Both the position numbers and the translations under genes were made by a program. DNA of 64,000 nt, taken from assembly GCF_030463565.1 (NCBI RefSeq), contig NC_134676.1, positions 29,203,228 through 29,267,227 of the forward strand, read 5' to 3'. The notes below the pieces were generated by a model. That model saw only the letters and a list, made by a program, of their open reading frames with translations, searched no databases and was not told the origin of the DNA. Positions 1 to 11,442 of this stretch are shown here, in pieces. The stretch is from Pelecanus crispus (Eukaryota; Chordata; Aves; Pelecaniformes; Pelecanidae). Every line of letters starts with the position of its first letter. Positions within the stretch are counted from its first letter, which is position 1.

Positions 1-3000
1 TTGCATGCAGCTGGCAGCTTATGAGGTAAAAGGTGCTTTCTAGCTGGAAAATATTAACCTTACTTTCCACTGAAAAAATGTTTTCAATTATGTAGAACAA
101 GGTATAGATGTGAAGATAAAGAACAAATGGGGTTTTTGTGTGCATTACCTAAGGCTAATGCTTTTGATAAATAATGTAATGCCTTAAATTCTTTCACCCA
201 ATGCTTGCCAAAACACATCTGTATGATAGAAATGTTTTTCAGAGATATTACAGTCTATTGTCTATTGTCTGACCATTCCTGCGGCTCATGGCAAGATGGA
301 AGGAAGCAGAGGAATGTCACCAGCATCCGCAGTCTCCATGGAATGGCACTGTGGCCCCCCCAGTGCACTCAGAGGACAGCCCTGCAGTGCCGAGCAGGTG
401 GGCTCCCTCTCCCCAAACACTGCTAAACCATGGGCTGGCAGCTCGCTCTCTTGGGCAGACCAGAAGGACACAATCCCGCTGGGCCCAGTGCCCCCTCCCC
501 AGGTAGAGAAGGGATGTACACAGGATGCAAAGCGGTGCTACCGACTCCAGAAACAGGGCTGGAGAGGGTCGCTGTGGGACACAGGTGAGATGAGAGCTGC
601 CTGAACAACAGCTCTGCCAAAAATGCCCTGCCCGGTTTGCTCTGGGCAGAGTCTCCCCTGACATTAGGGATGAAGCTGATTCCCCCCAGCTTGGTTCTGC
701 CTTAGGACCAGCAGAGCCTGCAAGCCCTTCCCAAAGCTGCGGAGAAGGCTCTGACAAGGAAAGATGATGTAGGAAGGGCTAAGTGATCTTCTCCACCAGC
801 CTCTGTGACCCACAGGCACACATGGCTTTCCTACCTTCTTCACTCCACTGCTTTTATTAATTAGAGCACATCTTTCCCACAGAGAGGATCAGCCAATGTA
901 CCTGGACAAAGTATCTGCATTACCCTATGCTAGACTTAACAACCGTGTTGAAAACTCAACAACTGCTATGTGAATTAAAGGCAACTAAAAGCAAAACGCT
1001 ACCAACCAGATCCCACACACCAAGCACTCTCCAACTCTAATGCACTTTCCACCTGCCCACAACGATGATGCAATGGCTGTTTGGATTGCTGTCGGCAACA
1101 GCCTTGCAGGTCTCGTAGGATGTCTTGTCACACACATTATTTTTACCACCTCTCTTCTCTACCAAAGACCTGGGTCTTTCTTATGAAAGTTTATACTGGG
1201 ATAGTCAGAAAAACTTTGCCACATCATTATTGTCCCCCTCTCCCTTTCCCAAATCACTGATGAACCAATTACTGAAAAACACAGAACCAAGCCCAGATCC
1301 TTAAGACCTTGGCAGATGATCTCCCCGACTTGTTTTTATGGTCTTCCTTATTGCTAAATTTCTGATGGGTGATTCATGCATTCGGCTTAGGGAACTGGCC
1401 TGTTAATGTCCTTATTTCATGAACAGAGATCTGTTGAGGCATCCCACAAGTAACATGGCAGTTTGGGAGTTAAACTGTTCAGCAGTGGATCCCAAAAGGT
1501 CCAGGTGGGCAGTCACTGCCTATCATCACAGCCTGGCGTATGACAGTATCGGGTGGATCCCACCTCTCTCACTAGCACCCTGCAGCAGGCTTCCCATCCC
1601 ACATCACCCACAGAGGGACAGGGCTGGGAAGGGCAGGGAGCAGGGCAGGGCAAGGAGGAACGGCGAGTGTCTTGCACTGCACACTTTCCATTGCAAACAC
1701 GCCTGCTTTCCACTGTTCCCAGCCTGATGAAGACACAGGTTTCAACAGGGTGAAAGGTCATTAGTGTTCAGCATTGCAGAGCCTCTTCATCCCACTACCA
1801 GCGCGAAGGGGCAGATTTTGCTCTCCCAAAAAAGCATAGTCCTGGGTGAATACAGGTATCAAACTGAGGCATGTTCTGACATGAGATTAAATGGCCCTGA
1901 CCCCCCCAGCCCCAAGCCTCCCATTCACACCTCCCCTCATGCAGGTGTTCTCCACTCCTCCATTCGAACAGCTGATGCCAAAACCCATGGACACTAGAGA
2001 CCCCTTTCCTGTAACAGGTGTCTCCTACAGAAGCTGTGTAGACAGATACCAGAAATATTAATGAAAAATACAAAATAACAATATGGTACTATAAATTCAG
2101 GTCAATTTTTAGGTGACTTACTTGTGCAGCTTTTTGAACACTAGCCTGGAAATGAATACAGAACAGCTGCTGCCTTCACAGACACCCTGCTGAGAGCAGC
2201 AGGCCACCCTACCCATCTCCAAAAACACTATTCTACACAGAGCCCTGAGTTTACTGAAACACTCCACAGTCATGGCAGGCTGCAGGAGAAGCAGAGTCAA
2301 CTTGTGTGTGCTGTTTTCTGGACTGCTTTAAGCTAGACTGCCAGTCCAAGTGTTTTTATGCTCCACTGCATTTACTTCCACATGGATATATCCTTTTATC
2401 AACCCCAGACAGGCCACATGGAATCACAGTGCTGCTGCAAACCATCCAGACTGAGAGGAGACCATGCCATCTAAATTTATACCTAACTCCTTACTATTGC
2501 CCTGCAGGTATATTCCTAATTACAATGTGAATTATGAAATTAATTTTTAAGGCTGTTCTTGTAATGTTTTATTTGAAACCAGGGTGACAACTACAGTTAG
2601 AACAGCTGTAATAAGAATAACGCTTTCATGCTAAAAATATAGTGTTTGTGATATTCAATGAATGATGCATTATCCTACAAATAGCTATTACCAATATTTA
2701 CCTCTTTCGAAAAGCAACTGTTTGTAAGTGGTGGTACTTAAATCTTGTTTCTCTGATAAACTAAAGGAGCAATGTACCTTTAAAAAAATTAAAAGAAACA
2801 GCTTTGCATAAACTATACTAGTACTGCAAGATCCTTGGAGAACACTTACAAGATTGGGATGAAGAAGGCTCAGAGTTTTTACAAAACTGAGGCAAAAACA
2901 TGCCCTCTGCCCAATCCTGACTCAATGCAGCTCCACAGAGCCAGTGGGCATGCGCACTGCATTACCTCAGGCTTTCTCCCGAACTCTTCGTATTGTCCAG

Positions 3001-4639
3001 TTCACTGTCCCACTGTCAGGATTTCACAGAGTTCCTCCAGCTCAGACCTTTCTGATGTCTGGTTCAGGACTGATTGCAGATTTACATTTTTTTTCCTTTT
3101 TTTTCCACACCATTCACCTGACGTGGTTTAGGATAACAAGCTCATTAATACTACTTTCACATGACAGCGGTCAGTATGCCCTGACTCTTGAAACAACCAC
3201 TAAGCACTTCCAACAAAGTACGTAAAGAGATAATTTGCCTAAATGCTCTCCCTGTCCAGTATCTATTCACATCAAAAGACTAGCTGGGATATGCAGTATA
3301 AATGTGGATGGAAAGCTTGTCGCTTTTTGTCCCGTACCCTGATGAAAAGCTCCCTTGAGTTTATTTGCAAAAGCTTGAGAACTAAGGGCTAGAGTCAATA
3401 AAAATCTCTTCCTGGTTTCGGCTCCACAGAGGCCTGCGCGAGTCCCAGCAACACGGAGAGCGCACATGGCCTCACATGAAAGCAAACCCAAGTTTGACTT
3501 GGACCTAGCTCCTTCTGAAGTTTCGCCAATGACTTGGTTGTTCAGTCTACACTTACGCTGGCAGCCTGCACTGCCAAAAAGTTTACCAAAGACCCATCTC
3601 ATTAAAAATCCGATTTTCCATGTTTCAGGGAAGACTTCAAGGGAAGGGCTGCCTCTCAACAAGGAAGAAAGCTGAGAAATATGTTCATGTGTGCACTTTC
3701 AAGACTATGACTGTTTCCTTCACGATGTATTTCTGGATTATATTTCACATTTAAAGAGTAACTTGACATTAGATATATCCCAGATTGTTTATTTATGTTA
3801 GCGTGAAAAGAGACTGGGCAGAAGACAAGCAAAAGAGCTTATTTAAACATCAGGAAAAAAAGAGCCTCTTTCTGAAGGATTATTTTGTTGAGCAAATTTG
3901 TTTTGGATTTTAGGCAGAGGAGGAGGGCAAGTTCTGGGAAGCCAGACAGCACATGTTTGTAACTTGTTAACTTGTTCATTTTTCTTCCTGACTTCCTTTT
4001 GAGGTTAACTTGAATTATAATGTCTCAGAAAATCAAGAGTGGAGGAAACTCCAAGAAACAAGAACAAGCTTGTTTTAGTGCCTAATGCTGCTTCTTCCAG
4101 ATTTCTCCAAGGCTTTTTAATTAAGCTCAGTTCAGGCTGATATCCCAGGAAGACTTTACTTCCCACATCTGCTGCAGCTCTCAACTACTCTGCAATCTTC
4201 AATATTTAGTTGTTTATAGACACTCCAAACAAATGAGAATGTTTTATCTACTGAAATAAACTACTGCCATGTTTAAGTGTTGTTGAAAGGTTGTTTCTGG
4301 CAGGACTCTGACAGATCAACCCCAAGTTAAGCCTCTCTTCTGCAAGGTGCAAGGAACCATGCAAAGGTTTTGCAAAAGTAAAAGCAGCAACATAAAGTTC
4401 TCTGAAAGCTGCAGCAAAAAAGGGCAGAGTGCAACTGTCACAGTCTGCAATAACTGCAGTTTTCTTCAGCTATTATTTTTCTCTGCAATTTTCAGATGAC
4501 CTATCTTTTGACTAAAAATGAGTTTTTAAAAAAGCCTCCTTTACCACAAACTGACCTTCCAGAACTTCCTTGGCACAACCAGTCTGAGTATTTGCACATC
4601 TCCAATTGTTGAAGTATTGCAGTGCCTCTTTCTTACCCC
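1..4639. other. Intronic DNA, no gene recognised
   Basis: This is AT-rich avian-type intron after exon 8. Positions 290-760 and 1500-1750 are more GC-rich than their surroundings and have overlapping open frames on both strands, none of which resembles a known protein. Positions about 1245-1320 faintly resemble the inner part of an old CR1-type LINE on the minus strand. A minus-strand acceptor/donor-like pair around 2118-2143 encloses only 24 bases and does not match the phase expected for the next ARHGEF28 exon. Confidence 0.5.
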
Positions 4640-4760
4640 TCTATGGTCTTCCTTGTTTCACATGAAAAACTGAGACACAGGGAAAAGATAAGGGACATGC
4701 CCAGGGTCCTACTGTAAGTCTGTTGAGACAAACTGAAGCAAAGCTCTGCAGCTCCTGGAC
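4640..4760. repeat. MIR-like SINE remnant
   Basis: The stretch reading AAACTGAGACACAGGG, followed by an AAGATAAGGGACATGCCCAGGGTCCTACT-like segment given here only by position (4681-4712), resembles the central part of the ancient MIR family. That family has an ACTGAGGCACAGAG element followed by a TTGCCCAAGGTCAC element. The order and spacing agree but many bases differ, as expected for a very old element. Ends are approximate. Confidence 0.55.
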
Positions 4761-6604
4761 TAGAGATGCTATGGCTGCATCACCCAGCCTCTCTCAAAGC
4801 ATACATAAGGGAAAGATAGGATTGAAATCTGCCAGGCAAAGATAAAAATGACCAGAAACAGAAAAGATCTGCATAGCCTTAATCACAGGACTCTTGTAAC
4901 TGTCTCAAACAGGCAACACTTAACATGTAACTTTCACATTTATCTATCAATAACCATAAAATTATTTCCTGTAGTTCCAATGTCAAAACAGGCACACTTG
5001 ACTCAAAACACTTCCAAATGCAAACACTCTGCCCACCAAAAACCAAAAGCAAACAAACACTAAAAAGGAGCGAAAGATATGACTGCAGTAAGTAGAAAAA
5101 CTAAACATTTTACAGACCTAACAAAAACTGCGCAAAGGTAGGACTCCGGACAGCAGGACCATGCCTTTTTCTATCTTAAAAAAACCCTACCTTTTTAAGT
5201 CTTACCAACCACTGTAAGGAAACCTAATTAAAAAAGAACAAAACAGCAACATTGAAACCAGATTTTTCTGCAGATTACAGTGCAACCCTACTGGTTTACA
5301 CAGAGAAGACAATCATTATGTTCTGTTCCTTACACTGATCTGTGGTTAAACTGGGATTTCTGTGGCACCGTGAAAATCAAGGGGCAGACTCTACTAAAAA
5401 TGTTTTGTAACTGCCAAAAATTCGGCATCAGTATTTTTATCTCTCAAAGTACAAAACGTGGCTTGCAGAACTTTTTCACCACCGGCAGAGCAAACCGAAT
5501 AGATTAGACAGACACCACTAGATCATTGGCACTGTAACTAAGAGAGCAGGGAAAATATTTTGAAAAATTAACATCATCCTGCTTTCCTGAAGTTTGGGCT
5601 GGGGAGAAGCTAGATTTCCTTGGAAGAAATGCTGGGGGTTAGATTTTTCTTATTGGAAAAAAGAAACTTTTGCAGGTTTATAAATGGCCTTGTGCACATC
5701 CTCTTTCCAAAACAGCTATGCAAAACAGGAAGGAATTATAAATGTTTAAAAACACATGCCCAGCTAACACTGTCATATGCCCAACAGTAACAGCATTCAG
5801 CTGTCACCTCCTAGACTCTCTCCCAAAATGTACAGGGTTGCTGACTCTGAGGATGACAATGCCTGGCAATTATACATATGTTTAATACTGAAAGGAAAAA
5901 AAAAATCTGTTTTTTTGTTGCTTTCCATTTTGTTTCTTTCATTCACTCTCCCCAACTGGATATTGTTTTTGTCTCTCAATCTTTCCAGTGTGTTTCTTTC
6001 AATGAAAAAAACAAAAGTCTTTTTTTTGTTTCTCTTGTAAACACAAAACAGATCTCTAACGATTTCCAGGGAAGACAGAGGGAGGGGGAAGAAGATTGGC
6101 AGATGTGACTAGCACTGAACTCAGGAGTCTCCATACAACCCCCTGTTCAGCCTGGTCTTGCATCCTGTTGTGCCTCACAGTTTACTCCTATTCCTTCAAT
6201 TCCTGAATATGGCAAACCCAAAAACCATCATCTGTAGTTCACATGGCTTCTTATTGGCCCATCCTGACCCTGATAATCACAGGGGTGGGACCCCAGGGGC
6301 TCTCAAGTGACCCTGGAGGACAAGAAGCCTCTTGTGCAAAAAATTGAACTACAGTTCTCAGAATCTGACTACAAGACTCAAATGGTGCCTAAGGCAGCCA
6401 GGTCCCAAGCCAAAGCTGAAGAATACAAGGAGCAAGGAGAGTTGGTACCCTTTTAGCATTCTACCAACTGTTGCAAGCACCCCTGCAAAGGTACTCCCAA
6501 AACTTTGTTGGGTGTGGGGAAAGAGCCAGAACCATCACTATGCTTGAAAGGGCAGGGTGGAGAAGAAAACAGAAAGCAGGAACAGCTGAGCCTTTCAGGA
6601 GCCA

Positions 6605-6655
6605 CCACTTCTTTAAAGGTCCCTTCCAACCCAAACCATTCCATGATGAGACTGA
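6605..6655 (+). repeat. CR1 LINE 3'-tail fragment
   Basis: About 50 bases match the 3' end of CR1 elements: AAAGGTCCCTTCCAACCCAA followed by a decayed ATTCCATGAT terminal repeat. Only the extreme 3' tail is present, consistent with the strong 5' truncation of CR1 insertions. Confidence 0.75.
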
Positions 6656-6659
6656 TTTT

Positions 6660-8566
6660 TGGTAAAGGTTTCTAAAAGCAAGAACCATGTGGAAAAAGAA
6701 GTGAGAAGCAAAGTGGGGGAATTTGTACCCATTCAAAGAGCATTCACATTCTCGCTCTTAGAAGTCCTCTTTGATTTACGCATCCAACTTCCTAGTGACA
6801 TTCCAGAGTTTGCTCATTTCTATTCATTCTTCATTCAACCCTTTAGCTGTTTTCCCTCTTCCTCTCCCCCACTGACAACCATTTCCATTTCTCTCCTTAT
6901 CCCCCACTGTGTGCTTTTCCTGCCAAAAACATTGCTATTTAACAACATTGCAAAGCAATCAATTTTTTAAAAAGTAGTTAAAAACAATCCAGGATCATAA
7001 AACTATGATATTTAGCAATACAGTTATATGAGTCATGTTAGGACATATTTTTATATTAAAAAAAAAAAATAAAACCAGCTTAAGTCAACTTAGAAATTTC
7101 TGGTTGTCACCAAACTCTGTTTCCATCCTTCTTCATCCCTCCCCACTTCCAGCTTCCACTGCAAACCTGATAACCCACTCACTCCCCAGCCTGCACTTCA
7201 GCCCCATCAGATCTCACACATTGTGCTGACTGGAAGCCCTGCTGAGGTCAATGGCAAAATCCCATTGGATGTCTACGTTATGAGCCTTTCAGCCAACTTG
7301 AGTACACAACTGGGAGATGGGCAAGGAGATCCTACGGTACAGCCAGCAGCAAGTCCACACTCCAGTTCTTACATAGGGCAACCAAATTCTCAGTTACAGT
7401 GACTTACTTCTAAAACAAGCAGAACCGATTTCATTGCAGCTTCTCCACAAACAAGTCAACCTCTTCAATGTACCACAAGGAAATCAAAATTTAGGGAAGA
7501 CAGAGAGGGTTGGTTCTTTTTCAGATAAGAGGTACAACAGGGAATTTTTCTTAGTTTAATATAAGCTGAGCCTGTGGTCAGGATAAAAGGTATTTATATA
7601 CACATGTATATGTATACCTACACATTTATATCCATATTTACAATTTTAGTTTATACATACATAAGATGCCTAAGAAAACACACTTAAATCAAATTTTAAG
7701 CACCTAAATCTTGTTCCAAGTTGTATGCAAATTCACCGTTTTTTTACCCAAAAGCTACTCTAAGAATCTACACTCTACCACTCCTGACTAACAGTATGAA
7801 CCATGGTCAAAGTTGCTTGCTTGTTCCCTGCAGAGGACCCAGGATCTGACACAGCTGCCCATCCAAGCATCAGAGAGGAGACTGAGCCGGTATGAAGCCA
7901 GAAGGCCTGGCTCCTGTTCCAGCTGTCACAAGCAGCACTGTGCAAATGACACCTCAGAAGGAAAACACATTTTCAGGGATAAGAAAAAGAAGTATAATTT
8001 CAGGGTGGAGAACTTTCACTCTGTCAGCTTTTAAGCTACCTTATGTTCCCTCCAGATGGTATAACTGGAGCGGAGACTGGAGCAGATGTGGCTTCAGATT
8101 AGCAAACCATAATCACTCCCCAATGGCTCCACACCCTCCTACGCTGAGATACTTTGGTCTTGCTTGACAAAACATATTTGAGCATACAGGCAGTAACATC
8201 TCATGTATGTGCACTGCATTTTTGTGCAAGGCAAGGACTGCTACGCTGTCCTATGCTCAAAAGCACTAAAGTCAGGGTAACTGTGAATGCTAGTATTTTT
8301 GCTACTACTCCCAATTCCCTTACGCAGATCCCGTATTCCTTAGATGGGAGAGTGAGACAAACATGATTAAATGGTTGAAGTACAGGCATTTGGCATAACA
8401 ATAACTAGAAAAATAGATAACTAGATGATTATTTTAATGAGAGATTATTAAAATAATCTGCCAGCTTCTTATCTTACAACTGTGTCTCTGAGTTTACATC
8501 AGCTCATTTCCCTCTAACATATACCACCCCCATTCATGCATGTATACCCCCTCCCTTTCCACACAC
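6660..8566. other. Intronic DNA, no gene recognised
   Basis: AT-rich intron. Positions 7580-7660 are an alternating purine/pyrimidine TATA/CACA-rich run without a clean repeat unit. Positions 7040-7075 contain an A-rich tract. No exon of the host gene and no recognisable repeat family was seen. Confidence 0.5.
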
Positions 8567-9119
8567 TGTCATGGTTCAACCCCAGTCGGCAACTAAGCAC
8601 CACACAGCCACTCACTTACCCTCCCCCTGACCCAGTGAGATGGGGGAGAGAATGGGGAAAAAAAAAAAAGTAAAACCCATGGGTTGAAGTAAAGGCAGTT
8701 TAATAGGACAGCAAAGGAAGAGAAAATAATAATAGTAACAACAACAACAATGATAGAGGAATATACAAAACAAGTCATGCAATTGCTCACTACCCGCTGA
8801 CTGATGCCCAGCTAGCCCTCGAGCAGCGATCGCTGCTCCCCGGCCAACTCCCCCCAGTTTCTATACTGAGCATGATGTCATATGGTATGGAATAGCCCTT
8901 TGGTCAGTTTGGGTCAGCTGTCCTAGCTGTGTCCCCTGCCAGTTTCTTGAGCACCTGGCAGAGCATGGGAAGCTGAAAAGTTCTTGACTAGTGTAAGCAC
9001 TACCTAGCAACACCTAAAACATCAGTGTTATCAGCATTATTCTCATACTAAATGCAAAACACAGCACTATGCCAGCTATTAGGAAGAAAATTAACTCTAT
9101 CCCAGCCAAAACCAGGACA
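8567..9119 (-). mobile_element. Solo LTR of an endogenous retrovirus (type common in neoavian genomes)
   Basis: A 553-base element begins TGTCATGGTTCAACC and ends AACCAGGACA on the plus strand, so read on the minus strand it starts TGTCCTGGTTTTGGCTGGG. I recognise this as a very abundant LTR in bird genomes. It is flanked by a 5-base direct repeat CACAC (8562-8566 and 9120-9124), in keeping with ERVL-like insertion, although the flank is CA-rich so this is weak. Read in its own orientation it has a TATA-like TATAGAA near 8865-8859, a perfect 18-base palindrome at 8838-8821, and an ATTAAA polyadenylation signal at 8704-8699. No internal viral genes adjoin it, so it is a solo LTR left by recombination. 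It lies in the host gene's transcriptional direction. Confidence 0.88.
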
Positions 9120-9798
9120 CACACACAAAGAAACTCTTCATTTTGCAGCCACCAAAGTCTGCATATGGGCTGTCTGAATGCCACCATCTGGCCTGCTCTT
9201 TCTGAGCTCAGCACTGGACCACGAGGCAAGTGATGCCAGCCTGGTGCTCTCTGCCTGGCACAGCAGCTCCCACTGGCAGAGCTTAGTTACTCATTGTCTT
9301 TTTCCTTCTTGCTGTGCTTTGCATGAGATCATGTTTGCACACTGTTCTTGGAGCTTTCCCCAAACTTGAAAATACTCACCTTTCCATTTGAGTTTCAGTC
9401 TCTAAACATACTGTTTTGTGCAACTGGCTATATTCTCCTAGCACCCCAACAACTCGCTTACTGCTGTGGCATCTAAACGTTTTTACATGCTTCATTTCAT
9501 CTTCAGTCATACATTTTGGCTCTATCAGAAATTATTTCAGGATTGTTGTTCCTACAACAGTTACTATACTACTGAAAAATCCTAACCTATCATGATACTG
9601 TTGAATACACCACCTATCTATACTAGAGACACTTTGAAAAAGGCTCCCCCTCTGGCACAGATATAACTGATTGCTCTTTTGCCAAGATAGGCTGCAATGT
9701 CAATGACTTTCACCTCTTTTAAAGAAACTGCCTTGTGTGTGTTTGGCTTCACAGTATACATCAATAGCTTTTGGGAAGTCAAAATGATTATTTCTTAC

Positions 9799-9859
9799 CT
9801 ATGCCCAACAGGACATGATCTTCATTTTCTTTAGAAGGAACCACAGAGTCTTGGAAAGG
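9799..9859 (-). CDS. ARHGEF28: ARHGEF28 coding exon 8 (last exon found)
   Basis: The exon is 61 bases and encodes residues 321-340, PFQDSVVPSKENEDHVLLGI, plus the first base of the next codon. The acceptor is TTTTCTGTTTCTAG and the donor GTAAGA. A second AG ten bases further on could serve as an acceptor, but only the upstream one keeps frame from exon 7. The SVVPSKENEDH stretch aligns with a similar Asn/Glu/His segment in the human sequence as remembered. The next exon should start in phase 1. I searched 1-9798 by eye and did not find it. Confidence 0.78.
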
Positions 9860-11395
9860 CTAGAAACAGAAAACTTGAGCTATATTTTTGAATACAAATA
9901 GCTGCATTTTTGCTTAGTTGCAAGCTGTGCTATAGGCTTTCAGAATTCAGTTCAAACACTATAAAGCAGCAGTCACTTCATTTTAGCCATTTTAATAAAT
10001 GCAACAGATACAGCATGCCACTCCCAGATGCTAAGATATGCACATGAACCCTATAGACTCAAACTCTAAACATAATCAAAGAAGAGACCAAACCATATCT
10101 CACTTTCCCTGCAAACCCCAGTTTTCAGCCTGCTCTTCTCTTACAAAGTTTAACTGTGCCCTGACCAGCCAATATACAGTGTTTTGGAGGAAGGAGCAAT
10201 ATATTTCTAAGATGCCTCCTTCTCTAATGCCTGAGCTGTTCACACCTGTAGAAATATCATAGGTCAGTTCATTCTTTATAGAGTCAACTATGGCCTTTCT
10301 GCTAGATCAAAACAAGGGACAGTCAGTATGGCACCAGAACCTTTTCCCCCAGCAAGACTAATAAGCTGCAGCACTCTGCCCCAACATACATTTTCAACAT
10401 AGACTTCAAAATGCATGCATACTGCAGAGGTATAATTCTGAGATGCCACAGATTACAATAGCAACATGTGAATCCCAAGCAAATGGTCAATCTTCTGCAC
10501 AGCTGGCAATTAAAAAAAACCCAAAGCCTAAAGAGGTCATCACTTTTATAATAATGACCTAACTAAAGTGTCAGTCCAATAACATTCCACTAAATTCTAA
10601 TGTTATTAAAAAAACCAAGTCATTGGCTATTGAGAAGATGTCACCTTTACCAGATTTGCCAGATTTTACCACATTTTGTTTTCTCAACTGAAATCATTAT
10701 TTTAGCTTCATACCCAGTTGAGCTAATAATCAAGCTCCTGCTTTAAAAGGTGATTAAAAAAACACCAAGACATGGTTTTCTGATTTTGTAAACAGATACA
10801 TATAAATTAAAAGCAGAATACAAGACTAGAGATCAAATACAACTGACTAACCATAATGGGACTTCTCACAAATATTGGTCCCCCCAAAAGCTGTTAGATA
10901 CCTCCATGTAGAAGACAATGGGAACTGCCGTATTTTTTACATCAAACATTTTTCCAGTTAAGTCCCGTTAAGGACTCACAGCTACCCACAAGGTCTCTCT
11001 CAGAGACCAACTCCTCAGATGTAATGAATCATGCCGTCTCAAGGATGAAGCTTCTGCGAGAGATGTTGTGCTCCCCCCAGACTGGCAGCTGAGCTGTAAG
11101 CTCCCTGAAGGCACTAAGATTCACCATAAACACAAGAGTTTTCTGGTGCAAAAGCATAGCTTGCTTCTCCAACCCAGCTTTCCGGCCCACAACCACATAA
11201 CAGGTTCCTTCAAATAATAATCATCTACACATGCAACTATTTCCGCGGGATAGGAACAAGCAGGAAACGTTGTCTGGCAGGCATTAGTCACCTTATTTAT
11301 TTGTTAGCTCTGGGAGACGCTCAGATAGCCAAGCAGAGGTTACTGCTTCTCAACCTAAACAAAGCTTAGCCATTTGTATAAGGAGAAATCTGTAC
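9860..11395 (-). other. ARHGEF28 intron between exons 7 and 8
   Basis: This 1.5-kb intron has a GTACAG donor and a TTTCTAG acceptor. No repeat family or other gene was recognised within it. Confidence 0.7.
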
Positions 11396-11442
11396 CTTCG
11401 TATCATCCTTGGACAATTCATCAGATGCCAGGTTCACAGGAC
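11396..11442 (-). CDS. ARHGEF28: ARHGEF28 coding exon 7 (47-base small exon)
   Basis: This small exon encodes residues 305-320, GPVNLASDELSKDDTK when joined to the preceding split codon. It follows a CTTTGCTTTTACAG acceptor and ends at GTACAG. The other two reading frames contain stops, and the only open frame is the one demanded by the exon 6 phase. The end SKDDTK resembles the acidic-lysine segment at the same place in the human protein. Its size and weak conservation mean it could easily be missed by homology tools. Confidence 0.78.

Noticed and set aside
2118..2143. Possible 24-base ARHGEF28 microexon between a TTCATTTCCAG acceptor and a GTAAGT donor
   Set aside because: Entry in phase 1, as required after exon 8, gives an immediate stop. 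The other phases give no similarity to the expected protein.
4625..4665. Possible minus-strand exon with a GTAAGA donor
   Set aside because: It overlaps a MIR-like SINE, and the frame needed after exon 8 contains a stop.
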